This document shows positions 44,127-52,222 of a DNA stretch of 64,000 nucleotides, one piece after another. The stretch's first letter is position 1; every line of letters starts with the position of its first letter. The notes beneath the pieces were generated by a model, which was given only the letters and a program-made list of their open reading frames with translations, was not told where the DNA came from and ran no database searches. This DNA comes from Thermodesulfovibrio sp. (GTDB lineage Bacteria > Nitrospirota > Thermodesulfovibrionia > Thermodesulfovibrionales > UBA6898), in NCBI GenBank assembly GCA_013824615.1, contig PNOC01000010.1, positions 1-64,000 of the forward strand, written 5' to 3'. A program made the position numbers and the translations under genes.

Positions 44127-45023
44127 ATGATAGGTATCATAAATTATGAGGTCCGCACGTATAGAACGGAAGACAATAACTGGGATGATCAAATGAGCGT
44201 CATCGAATATCTGGGCAAAAGGTCTAATGGTGTGCTGGTAGTCTATGGAATGCTTCTTATTTCTGGCATCGGCGTTCTTGATTATCTCTCTGGCCCTGAG
44301 CTTGGTGTTTCCCTATTCTACCTGCTTCCTATTTCTCTGATAACATGGTTTGTCGGTTTACGGGTCGGTCTTTCAGCCTCTTTTGTATCTGCATTCATAT
44401 GGCTTGCTGTTGCCATTTTAAACAGAGACCCCCAGCGCACTGTTTTTGTCCCATACTGGAACGCCTTAGTAAGACTTGGTTTTTTTATTGTAGTTGTGTT
44501 TTTGCAGGATTCATTAAAAAAAGAGCAGAGGCGAGCGCGTATTGATCCGCTTACGCGGATTGGCAATAGACGGCATTTCTTTCAGATAGCAAATAGTGAG
44601 CTGGAGAGGTCCCGTCGCTATAACCGGCCTTTTACTGTTGCCTATATGGATTTGGACAACTTCAAAACGGTCAACGACACGCTTGGCCATAAGGCGGGCG
44701 ACTCCCTTTTAAAGGCAGTCGCCGCAACCATCAAAGAACATATACGATCAACGGATACAGCAGCACGGCTTGGCGGCGATGAATTTGCGCTGTTTCTGCC
44801 GGAGACAGAAGCTGAAGCTGCCCGAATATTCTTCGACAAACTGAACCGGCAGCTTCTTGAGGCAATGCAGAAGAAAAACTGGCCTGTTACCTTCAGCATT
44901 GGCGTTATAACGTTTACCACTTCTCCGGATTCGGTTGATGACATGGTGGCAGGGGTAGACGCCCTTATGTATTCGGCAAAAACTGATGACAAAAATTTTA
45001 TAAAATACGAGCTTTTTGAGTAA
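44127..45023 (+). CDS. membrane-bound diguanylate cyclase (GGDEF)
   Basis: The enzyme makes cyclic di-GMP from two GTP. The 298-residue protein has about four hydrophobic helices in residues 35-125 and a GGDEF domain with the intact active-site motif RLGGDEFALF. An RSTD sequence five residues before the motif is an inhibitory (I) site, so product feedback is likely. The N-terminus may start at ATG44127 or ATG44193; the second gives 276 residues and neither has a clear ribosome binding site. Confidence 0.92.
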   Translation: MIGIINYEVRTYRTEDNNWDDQMSVIEYLGKRSNGVLVVYGMLLISGIGVLDYLSGPELGVSLFYLLPISLITWFVGLRVGLSASFVSAFIWLAVAILNRDPQRTVFVPYWNALVRLGFFIVVVFLQDSLKKEQRRARIDPLTRIGNRRHFFQIANSELERSRRYNRPFTVAYMDLDNFKTVNDTLGHKAGDSLLKAVAATIKEHIRSTDTAARLGGDEFALFLPETEAEAARIFFDKLNRQLLEAMQKKNWPVTFSIGVITFTTSPDSVDDMVAGVDALMYSAKTDDKNFIKYELFE

Positions 45024-45033
45024 AGTGGGCTGC

Positions 45034-45197
45034 ATGAAATCTGATAAAAAGAATAGTCACCGACTTAAGAACCTAAGGGAGATATGCATAGGAGCAAGAC
45101 CCATGTTCTCGTCATGATATACGGAAACCCGGACCCTGATGCGCTTGCAAGTGTTGACCCTGTTTTTCTTCCCATACATAAATCTATCAGGGCATAG
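45034..45197 (+). pseudogene. N-terminal remnant of a DHH-family phosphoesterase
   Basis: ATG45034 opens MKSDKKNSHRLKNLREI in one frame, and after a shift near 45081 the other frame continues HRSKTHVLVMIYGNPDPDALAS, the first strand and loop of DHH-type (NrnA/RecJ-like) phosphoesterases. After DALAS the similarity stops and a stop codon follows at 45195-45197. The fragment is only ~50 residues, with a frameshift and no C-terminal part, so I call it a decayed gene. It sits between the diguanylate cyclase and a LapA-like gene. Confidence 0.6.
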
Positions 45198-45268
45198 CCC
45201 ATTTCTATACTCCACGCCGCTCGAACCGGTTGTGATATAATGACTTCAATACTCCTTAAGGAGGTCGT

Positions 45269-45565
45269 ATGCAATTATTTCTGATTCTTGCACTTCTGAT
45301 CGCAGTCGCACTGGTTCTTTTCGCCGCCCAGAACGCAACGGTTATTACCTTGAGTTTCCTTGGTTTTAATTTTGAGGGATCCTTGGCTTTTATTCTCGTC
45401 ATAGTCTTTGCCTCTGGGCTTATATCCGGAATTCTCATGTCTATGCCCTCTCTCATGAGGAAAGGGTCAGCCCTGAAGGAGCAGAAAAGAAAGGTTAAAC
45501 AGCTTGAAGAAGGCATGAAAACGACTCCTTCGCACCAGCAGGGCAACAATCAGCCGCCCCTGTGA
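45269..45565 (+). CDS. LapA/DUF1049-like small membrane protein
   Basis: The 98-residue protein has two hydrophobic helices (about 3-20 and 38-58) and a basic coiled tail, with AAQNATVITLSFLGF between, as in the LapA (DUF1049) family. In E. coli, LapA and LapB have a role in lipopolysaccharide assembly, but LapB is not next to it here. A perfect TAAGGAGG precedes the ATG. The next gene overlaps its end at GTGA. Confidence 0.8.
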   Translation: MQLFLILALLIAVALVLFAAQNATVITLSFLGFNFEGSLAFILVIVFASGLISGILMSMPSLMRKGSALKEQKRKVKQLEEGMKTTPSHQQGNNQPPL

Positions 45566-46395
45566 CGGCATTTGACTCATTGAAATTGGTTTTCAGGAGT
45601 TTCATCGCGTTCTTTAGAGACGGAGGACCGCTCCTCGCCGGGTCCATCGCCTATTTTTTTCTTATGTCCTTCGTTCCTTTCAGTCTTCTGCTTATTTCCC
45701 TTCTCGGATATTTCCTCGGAGAAAACAGGGCGTTGTACGAGTTCTTCTCAGCAAGACTGATCAGGTTTTTTCCAGCCGCGACCACCGAGATATCCAGACA
45801 ACTTACCGCTCTTGTGGTACACGGACAGATCGGTATTTTCACCACCGTTGTATACGCCTACTTTTCATATCAGCTCTATATGGCACTGGCAGTCGGAGTC
45901 CGCACCATTTTCAGGCAGAGGGAGACGCCTTCTTTTTTCGCCTCGGTCGCCATCTCTTTCTTTATCGTAACCCTGATTGCCTCGCTCATTGTAGTTTCCT
46001 TCGTAGCAACCTCGGCTGTACAGATGATTCAATCATTTCTGGAAGTTTTTCCGGCCCTGATAATCGGCAATATTACAGGTTTTCTCGTCAGGTTCGTCAT
46101 ACCGGTCCTTATGGTCCTCGTTGTGACTGCCTTCCTTTATAAGCTCCTACCCGCTAAAAAGATATCTCTGCGTCACGCCTTTCGGGGGGCTGTTTTTACC
46201 ACCGTCTTCCTGGAAGTAGCGAGACATATCTTCACCTTGTACGTTCTCACGGCGAAGGTTCAGTTCGGAACGATATACGGATCTCTCTCGACGTTTGTTA
46301 TCTTCCTGATGTGGGTCTTTTACTCGGCGTGCATTTTTCTCATAGGCGCCGAAATCGTCAGGAGCCTCGACGAAGGCGGCCGTACCAATCTATGA
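45562..46395 (+). CDS. YihY/BrkB family membrane protein
   Basis: The 277-residue inner membrane protein has about six hydrophobic helices and YihY/BrkB features: an early GPLLAGSIAYFFLMSFVPF, the YGSLSTFVIFLMWVFYSACIFLIGAEI near the end. The start is GTG45562 overlapping the TGA of the LapA-like gene. The family was once called ribonuclease BN in error; its transport role remains uncertain. Confidence 0.87.
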   Translation: MTAFDSLKLVFRSFIAFFRDGGPLLAGSIAYFFLMSFVPFSLLLISLLGYFLGENRALYEFFSARLIRFFPAATTEISRQLTALVVHGQIGIFTTVVYAYFSYQLYMALAVGVRTIFRQRETPSFFASVAISFFIVTLIASLIVVSFVATSAVQMIQSFLEVFPALIIGNITGFLVRFVIPVLMVLVVTAFLYKLLPAKKISLRHAFRGAVFTTVFLEVARHIFTLYVLTAKVQFGTIYGSLSTFVIFLMWVFYSACIFLIGAEIVRSLDEGGRTNL

Positions 46396-46401
46396 TCCTG
46401 C

Positions 46402-46560
46402 TTACTTCAGCATATACAGCAATAGCAAATTGGCTATAAAGACCATGAAAATACCAAGGGAATCCCAGGCAACAAAATGCTGGTGCACAGCTTTAATGAT
46501 TTTTTCAGTGCCATGACCACAGGCATCAGGCGCGAAATGTTTTACTAAAAGCGTGCTTGA
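46402..46560 (-). pseudogene. chimeric remnant: ClC channel fragment joined to exchanger C-terminus
   Basis: On the minus strand 46557-46480 translates STLLVKHFAPDACGHGTEK and then IIKAVHQ, nearly the same as residues 58-83 of the ClC channel at 61560-62906. It is followed in frame by FVAWDSLGIFMVFIANLLLL and YMLK with a stop, nearly the same as the last residues of the cation exchanger at 50325-51323. Both pieces are short, neither is a whole domain and no start is plausible. This is the scar of a deletion between paralogous copies of the two genes. Confidence 0.8.
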
Positions 46561-46576
46561 ACGAACCCCAGATGGG

Positions 46577-47653
46577 CTACCATGCAGTGTTTTTCGTGGG
46601 GGGTGCTGGACTGACCTTATCACGTTCAGCGGTGAATATCTTCATGACCAGCAACCATATCAGCATCGGAGCGATGAATGATGACATAACAATGCACCAG
46701 ATGAGCACAGAGTGAATGTCAGGCCCCGCAGTGACCTCCAGCAACCAATCGAGAGCTATGATCAGCATATGCTGGAGCCCCAGTATAACAGTTGCGGCGG
46801 TTAACCGTTTCAGGAATATCTTCACCTGCGAGCGGACAAAAGTTATTGATGCAATGGGGAGGATCAGAGCTGCGTTCAATATATAAAAGGTTGTCTTGCT
46901 ATAGATCACACTGTTACCAACCACATACCCGATGAGCCTGCCCTCGGATATAACCTGCTCAGGCACGTTAATAATAGGTGAAAGTATCCGGAACATAGCA
47001 TTCGAAAGGGCTGCCAGCAGAGAAACATAGGCTGCGAAAAATGTCACCATGAGCCAGAATGACAACGAGGCAGTTGCCGCAATGACCAGAATATGGATGA
47101 ACAGCTTTCTGTTAAATATCCTCCTGCCGTTGACCCAGATAATCCAGAGCAGCAATACTAAGAGTGCAAACAGCCCCTGCCAGAGATAGTTATGTACGAA
47201 GTCGAATAAGGTAGTGAAATATCTGCCAATGAATCCTATTGCGCCGATCCTGAGAATATTCAGCAGGAATATCGCCAGCGTGCCGATGATAATGCCGGCA
47301 GCCCGATACGACAGGCTATGGCTGCGAAAAGCCAGCACGCCGGCAACAAAGATGATCGTGTAGTGCAGTGCCGTGCATTCGAGGACTATTTCCATGGGGA
47401 AGCCGATAAAGGTCAACTTCGTGCCTGAGCAGACAACCGGAACTGAAAAGAAACCCCAAAAAGCGGTAATGGCAGTAGCGATGAACATTCGCAATACCAG
47501 CATAAAGCCCGATCCTATCTCGGCAATGCCGACGAATATGCTGACGTACAACAGAAAAAGACCGAGGAAGCCCCACTCAATGCTTACAGGTTTATTCTCA
47601 GCGAGCTGCACGATATCCTCGTGGTTGAGAAGTTGACCGGGGCCCTGCACCAC
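46577..47653 (-). CDS. exosortase/archaeosortase-family transpeptidase, XrtH-like, with extra membrane domain
   Basis: Exosortases cut and reanchor exported proteins carrying a C-terminal sorting signal. The 358-residue protein has the Cys-Arg-His triad: C93 in MEIVLECTALHYT, R135 in LLNILRIGAIG, and H154 in FDFVHNYLWQ, the arrangement of the XrtH/archaeosortase group. About 190 residues after the catalytic part hold several more helices, so it is about twice the size of simple XrtH proteins. The start is GTG. The next gene upstream encodes a surface protein with a sorting-like C-terminus, its likely substrate. Confidence 0.83.
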   Translation of the reverse strand: MVQGPGQLLNHEDIVQLAENKPVSIEWGFLGLFLLYVSIFVGIAEIGSGFMLVLRMFIATAITAFWGFFSVPVVCSGTKLTFIGFPMEIVLECTALHYTIIFVAGVLAFRSHSLSYRAAGIIIGTLAIFLLNILRIGAIGFIGRYFTTLFDFVHNYLWQGLFALLVLLLWIIWVNGRRIFNRKLFIHILVIAATASLSFWLMVTFFAAYVSLLAALSNAMFRILSPIINVPEQVISEGRLIGYVVGNSVIYSKTTFYILNAALILPIASITFVRSQVKIFLKRLTAATVILGLQHMLIIALDWLLEVTAGPDIHSVLIWCIVMSSFIAPMLIWLLVMKIFTAERDKVSPAPPTKNTAW

Positions 47654-47803
47654 TTATCCTGCCTGAGCTCATAATTATGCGGTTATTACAGCCACGAGAC
47701 ACCAGCCGTCGGCGCAGCAGCGCCTTGGGTCCTGCTGCGCAGACGACGAATATCTCGCACTGCATGGCTGCTGAATGATTCAATGTGTCCCCTGTTGCTC
47801 AGC

Positions 47804-49447
47804 TCAGGAAATCTTTTTATCCTGCCTCTTTCGCCATACCATACCGTAGGAAATCATACCAGCCACTACTATTATGAACAAAGGCCAGTTGCCGACCGGA
47901 ACAGGCGGGGGCGCACCGTCATTGTCCATATTGGTAACGGCCACATCGGATGCATTCAATCCGTTATAGTTTCCATCTGTCGATGTTGCTGCGGCAGTGA
48001 TAATAGAGTACGCAATGTTTCCGTCCACAATTGCATCATCCACACCGGTTACGGTCACTGTTTGTGACGTGCTCCAGTTGCCGCTGGTGAAGGTGACTGA
48101 TGTTGGGGCTACAGTGCCTTCGCTGGTGATCGAGCTGCTGAGGTTGATGGTCACATTGTTGGTTGGCGCAGAGTCGAGTACGATCGTAAACTGCGCTGTG
48201 CCGCCTGCCTCTGTTGTTGTCAGTCCACTTGTGGGATTGACTGTGATTCCGGGGGAGCCTGCTACGTCATCATCAGTATTCGTGACAGATACATCGGATG
48301 CATTCAGCCCGCTATAGTTGCTATCCGCCGAAGATGCTGCAGCAGTGATAATAGTGTACGCGATATTTCCGTCCACAACTGCATCATCCACGCCGGTTAC
48401 GGTCACTGTTTGTGCTGTGCTCCAGTTGCCGCTGGTGAAGGTGACAGAGGCAGGAGAAACAGTTCCCTCTGAGGTGTCAGAGCTGCTGAGGTTGATGCTT
48501 ACATTGTTGGTTGGCGCCGAATCGAGCACGATCGTGAACTGAGCGGTGCCACCTGCTTCCGTTGTTGTCAGCCCGCTTGTCGGATTGACCGTGATGCCGG
48601 GGGTAGAAGCTGATGCCGGGTTCAGCACACCGGCCACGACAGCGGCCCTATTTCTTACTGTGGCACCTGAGAAGGTTATAACATCTGTGCTTGGATAGGT
48701 GCCGGATGATGCGTTTGCGGCATCAGCGATAAAAGGGCTTTGAAGGGTATTTGCACCTTGCAACTGCTGTGTAAAGTTCGGTGCAGTTTTGGTCACTGTT
48801 GTCAGAGCAGTCCCACCGTTGGCAGTGACAAAAAGCGTAACTGAATCCGCTGTGTATGCAACATTGGACCCCAGCGTAATGGTGGCTGTATTGGCATTAC
48901 TCGCTGCAGTACTATTAACCGTTGAAGTCTGGGCCACTCCTTGATAAGAACCGGTCATGACAGACAATCCGGAACAATTGGTCGTTGTTGTTGTCGCAGC
49001 CCAACTTACATAAATAGCATGTGTCCCTGATGTGAACTGAGCTTCTGGCAGATATCCTGCATAACAGTGCTCTGCCCCTGCTACGGAAGTAAGCCCGATC
49101 TGCGTGAACTGTGCGCCTGTGGAAGTATCGAGCCTTACATCCAAGGTCGCTCCATTAATTAACATGGTGCCGGTCGTGCCAAATTCCCAGCATATACCTA
49201 CGGCAAGAAGTTTATTTGATCCAGTGGCCGAAACAGTAAAATTATTGGACGTAAGCGTTCCTGTTGTGGCACCAGGGTTTGCTGAATAGACTTCACTCCA
49301 GGCGTCCAGAGCTGTAACCGCTGCTTCTGTCCGCCCGGGGCTGTAAAGCCCTGCAAATATGCCTATACTTAATACCACAATCATGACCATCCCAAGGCTG
49401 ATTCGGCTTCTGGATGCTGCTGCTGGCATATGGTCGTTCTTCTTCAT
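47804..49447 (-). CDS. secreted Calx-beta repeat protein with exosortase-type C-terminal signal
   Basis: The 547-residue protein has an N-terminal signal peptide (hydrophobic stretch near residues 18-35), a ~230-residue beta-rich region rich in Thr, Ser, Asn and Ala, and two tandem ~115-residue Calx-beta-like domains (ITVNPTSGLTTTEAGGTAQF, TVTVTGVDDAVVDGNIAYTI). The end is PVPVGNWPLF, then a hydrophobic helix and KRQDKK, the three-part form of a PEP-CTERM-like sorting signal, though the motif resembles but does not equal IPTLxxWG. The exosortase gene downstream is its probable processing enzyme. The protein is probably displayed on the cell surface. Confidence 0.8.
   Translation of the reverse strand: MKKNDHMPAAASRSRISLGMVMIVVLSIGIFAGLYSPGRTEAAVTALDAWSEVYSANPGATTGTLTSNNFTVSATGSNKLLAVGICWEFGTTGTMLINGATLDVRLDTSTGAQFTQIGLTSVAGAEHCYAGYLPEAQFTSGTHAIYVSWAATTTTTNCSGLSVMTGSYQGVAQTSTVNSTAASNANTATITLGSNVAYTADSVTLFVTANGGTALTTVTKTAPNFTQQLQGANTLQSPFIADAANASSGTYPSTDVITFSGATVRNRAAVVAGVLNPASASTPGITVNPTSGLTTTEAGGTAQFTIVLDSAPTNNVSINLSSSDTSEGTVSPASVTFTSGNWSTAQTVTVTGVDDAVVDGNIAYTIITAAASSADSNYSGLNASDVSVTNTDDDVAGSPGITVNPTSGLTTTEAGGTAQFTIVLDSAPTNNVTINLSSSITSEGTVAPTSVTFTSGNWSTSQTVTVTGVDDAIVDGNIAYSIITAAATSTDGNYNGLNASDVAVTNMDNDGAPPPVPVGNWPLFIIVVAGMISYGMVWRKRQDKKIS
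47921..48605 (-). repeat. tandem ~345-bp repeat encoding two Calx-beta domains
   Basis: Two direct copies, about 47921-48265 and 48266-48605, are highly similar at the DNA level (for example GGATTGAC-GTGAT-CCGGGGG at each junction and TCCAGTTGCCGCTGGTGAAG in both). The close nucleotide match indicates a recent duplication or homogenisation by gene conversion. Confidence 0.75.
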
Positions 49448-49593
49448 TTTATATCCTCCTTAGTCTTAACCCTCTCTTGCATAGAGAGATTAGAATCAGG
49501 GCTTATCCGGGAATGTCCTGACAGCCGCGCACAAGCGAAACAGTGCGCGAAGATGCAGTGAAAATCCTTGATTAGATAAGCCTGTAGTGAGTG

Positions 49594-50265
49594 TTAAGCG
49601 AGAAGAGAAGGAGGGGAAAGGCCTGAATGAGGCGAAAGATATACTTCGGAAACAGTGACATGTTCTGAACTTCGGGAAAAGCGGAAACGACGGGGGTCTA
49701 TTATGAGGTTGCTGCCCAGATATAATTTTGCTGAGACATGGGCCGCAATTGCCATCAACAGAAGAAAGAAAAGGGTGAAGGACCGTAATAAGGCGCGCTT
49801 CTTTTTGACCATTACCTCTACGTCAGCATCGTCAGAGCTGATCAATCCTTCCGCAGTCAATCTGTCACTCATTAAACTTAGAATTCTTTCGACCATCACG
49901 ATCCTTATCGATGCGGCCTCAGAATTCTGCTGCAGGCCCTTGAGAAAGCTGTCCGAAGTCATTCTCAGGGGCGACATGGAATATACGGCAAAAAATAACA
50001 AGAACATAATATAGTGCAGGCGGAATTTCAGAAAGGGGGTATGGGCTTCAGAAGGGGAGAAGAAATATTTTATGCAAAACTGAGGTATTTCGCGCAGATG
50101 TTTTATATGCCCCTTACAACTCCTCAGGGAAATGCTGCTTCTTTTACCTTGTAATAATTTCATTTTCATTCCCAGGTTTATCTTAGCATATCCCATGCCA
50201 ATCATAACAGATAATATCAGGACAAAAAGAGGTCGCTCAATAAAGACCACCCTGTTAAAGTTCAT
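49594..50265 (-). CDS. hypothetical protein with HSGLSPPS C-terminal tail
   Basis: The open frame gives 223 residues with three hydrophobic segments, but only the last part is well supported: ATG49812 after AGAGGT would give a 72-residue protein with a signal-like helix (SFTLFFLLLMAIAAHVSA) and the tail SPHSGLSPPSLLA. The same tail, HSGLSPPSFL, ends the 143-residue protein at 54245-54676. I do not recognise the family. The true start is uncertain. Confidence 0.5.
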   Translation of the reverse strand: MNFNRVVFIERPLFVLILSVMIGMGYAKINLGMKMKLLQGKRSSISLRSCKGHIKHLREIPQFCIKYFFSPSEAHTPFLKFRLHYIMFLLFFAVYSMSPLRMTSDSFLKGLQQNSEAASIRIVMVERILSLMSDRLTAEGLISSDDADVEVMVKKKRALLRSFTLFFLLLMAIAAHVSAKLYLGSNLIIDPRRFRFSRSSEHVTVSEVYLSPHSGLSPPSLLA

Positions 50266-50324
50266 TTATTGTGGAGGACAGGAATATCTAAAGACCATAT
50301 ATGAAATAATTTCAGGAAATCTTG

Positions 50325-51323
50325 CTACTTCAACACATACAGCAACAGCAAATTGGCTATAAAGACCATGATAATTCCCAGGGAATCCCATGCGACAAAC
50401 AATCTCTTTTTCTCTGCCCGGTAGGTCAGTCCAATAATCGCAATGGTTGTCATTGCCATGGCAGATAATGCTGAAATTATGTGGTTGGGGCTTGCATATG
50501 AGAGCAGAGGGCCTTTGAGGAAGAAAATGTCGTCAAGTGCAAGTATAAAGATGTTGAAGATATTGCTTCCAAAAAGATTGCCGATCGCGAGATCAACAGC
50601 ACCCATCCTGACGGCAGCGATAGAGACAACTACTTCCGGCAGTGATGTAGAAACAGCAATAAAAATATTGCCCACGAAGGTCTGCCCCAATCCAGTTGCC
50701 TCTGCAATCCCTTCCCCGATTTTCGGAAGAAATATGGCTGCAATGATCACGATAAGTGCATTCATCCCATAGTGAAGCACGGCAGTTTTCATGCTGACAT
50801 CTTTGTATTGCAGCTCATCAGCTATTTCTTTCAGGAATTCCGCTATCTTCCGTTTCTCATACGTAAATACCAGTCGGATGGCGATAAGATATATAACAAT
50901 AAACAGAACGCTGAATGGATCTAACCAGCCTAAGGGAGATATATTTCCCCTGAGAAACATGCTGAGGCATACAATGCTCAAAAGAAGAAGGCCAAAACCT
51001 GCTGAAAGCACATGCCCCTGATGCGCTTTCGTAGATATTGGCGTGGGGCGATACATGGTGTCAAGAATCGCAAGAATGAGCATATTAAAAACGCAGCTTC
51101 CCAGCACGTCACCGACGGCGATATCGGGTACATCTGCAAATGTCACCGAGCCTATGCCCGTCACAAGTTCCGGGAGAGAAGTAACAGAGGCCATGAGGAC
51201 AATGCCAATCCATGCCCTGCCAAGCCCCGTCTTTTCAGCGATGATATCGCCGTATTTGGACAGTCTTGTGCCAGAATAGACGATTGCAGCCGTACAGATT
51301 AAAAATCCGAACCAGAGGAGCAT
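50325..51323 (-). CDS. calcium/sodium:cation antiporter (CaCA family)
   Basis: The 332-residue inner membrane protein has about ten helices in two inverted halves, each with the family alpha repeat: TSLPELVTGIGSV with DVLGSCVFNMLIL in the first, and STSLPEVVVSIAAVR with GNLFGSNIFNIFIL in the second. This matches YrbG-type exchangers. The protein exports calcium or another cation in exchange for sodium or protons. Its last residues (FVAWDSLGIIMVFIANLLLL and on) are also found as a fragment in the chimera at 46402-46560. Confidence 0.92.
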   Translation of the reverse strand: MLLWFGFLICTAAIVYSGTRLSKYGDIIAEKTGLGRAWIGIVLMASVTSLPELVTGIGSVTFADVPDIAVGDVLGSCVFNMLILAILDTMYRPTPISTKAHQGHVLSAGFGLLLLSIVCLSMFLRGNISPLGWLDPFSVLFIVIYLIAIRLVFTYEKRKIAEFLKEIADELQYKDVSMKTAVLHYGMNALIVIIAAIFLPKIGEGIAEATGLGQTFVGNIFIAVSTSLPEVVVSIAAVRMGAVDLAIGNLFGSNIFNIFILALDDIFFLKGPLLSYASPNHIISALSAMAMTTIAIIGLTYRAEKKRLFVAWDSLGIIMVFIANLLLLYVLK

Positions 51324-51349
51324 TGTTTTTTAATTGCCACCTTTACAAG

Positions 51350-52195
51350 TCATTGCTCATTATACCGTATTTCTGTAACTTTCAATTTCGCATATTGAAA
51401 AGCCCCCTTCGGTAGATTCCATTCAACTTCAACTTCTGATGGAATCTGCACGCCATTCAGTTCCTGATAATTCTTATAATAAGCCGTCCAGCCTATCCTT
51501 TCCTTTTTTCCATTTACATTCCTGTGTCTGTCTTCTGATGTCACCTTTGTGATCTCTCCATCATCACCGAAGGTGAAAACGGCAGAAACGCTGTAGCCGG
51601 CATCGTTTATCACAGCCTTAGCAGAGTGAGAGTCAATAGCTTGCCATACAAGATTCTTGCCCGGAAGCAATGCTGTTGGGTACCATGGTGCTTCTGAAAG
51701 GAATCGAGCCAGAGAAGAGAGTTCCATCTCCCTTCCGGAATCAAACACAAGCGGAAATGCGGAAAGCAATTTGCCTTCCATGAATCCTATGCCCTTATGA
51801 TATATATCCCGAGATTCAATCCATGTATAGGGGGTGGGCTTCAACCGCGCATGCCATACAAAAGACGGACTTTTTGTTGCATAATATTGCACAGCTTCGA
51901 GGGGAACCCATTGATCGGATTCTTTTGCCCTGAATTCACCAGTCTGTTTCAGTCTGACGGTTCTGATATATTCCTGACCATCTTTCAGAACATGCCTGAA
52001 ATATCTCTGGACCGGCTCAGGCAAAATCTTGAGCTGATTGTATGTGAGCTTTTGTGCAGGTGCAGAAGCCGTTCCTTCTGTAATTTGACGAACTTCCCTT
52101 TGAACTTTTTCCTCGAACTTATTGCCGCTTACATTAATAAAAAGTATCACGGTCACAATTAACCCTGCAATAATAAGCAATGTTCTTTTCATCAT
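51350..52195 (-). CDS. DUF6544-like membrane-anchored protein
   Basis: The 281-residue protein has an N-terminal helix (LLIIAGLIVTVILFINV) and a soluble domain with LPEPVQRYFRHVL, QTGEFR and later WYPTALLPGKNLVWQAID and GWTAYYKNYQELNGVQIPSEVEVEW. This matches the pattern of the DUF6544 family, whose function is not known. Its start region is AT-rich; AGGAGGATAAAG precedes the ATG. It is 26 bases upstream of the exchanger gene on the same strand. Confidence 0.7.
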   Translation of the reverse strand: MMKRTLLIIAGLIVTVILFINVSGNKFEEKVQREVRQITEGTASAPAQKLTYNQLKILPEPVQRYFRHVLKDGQEYIRTVRLKQTGEFRAKESDQWVPLEAVQYYATKSPSFVWHARLKPTPYTWIESRDIYHKGIGFMEGKLLSAFPLVFDSGREMELSSLARFLSEAPWYPTALLPGKNLVWQAIDSHSAKAVINDAGYSVSAVFTFGDDGEITKVTSEDRHRNVNGKKERIGWTAYYKNYQELNGVQIPSEVEVEWNLPKGAFQYAKLKVTEIRYNEQ

Positions 52196-52222
52196 CTTTA
52201 TCCTCCCTTTCTGTTTTGCATT

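Noticed and set aside
47804-49447. CRISPR-like or phage tail-fibre array suggested by the repeated segments
   Set aside because: The repeats are two long in-frame protein domains (Calx-beta-like) within one signal-peptide protein, not short spaced repeats.
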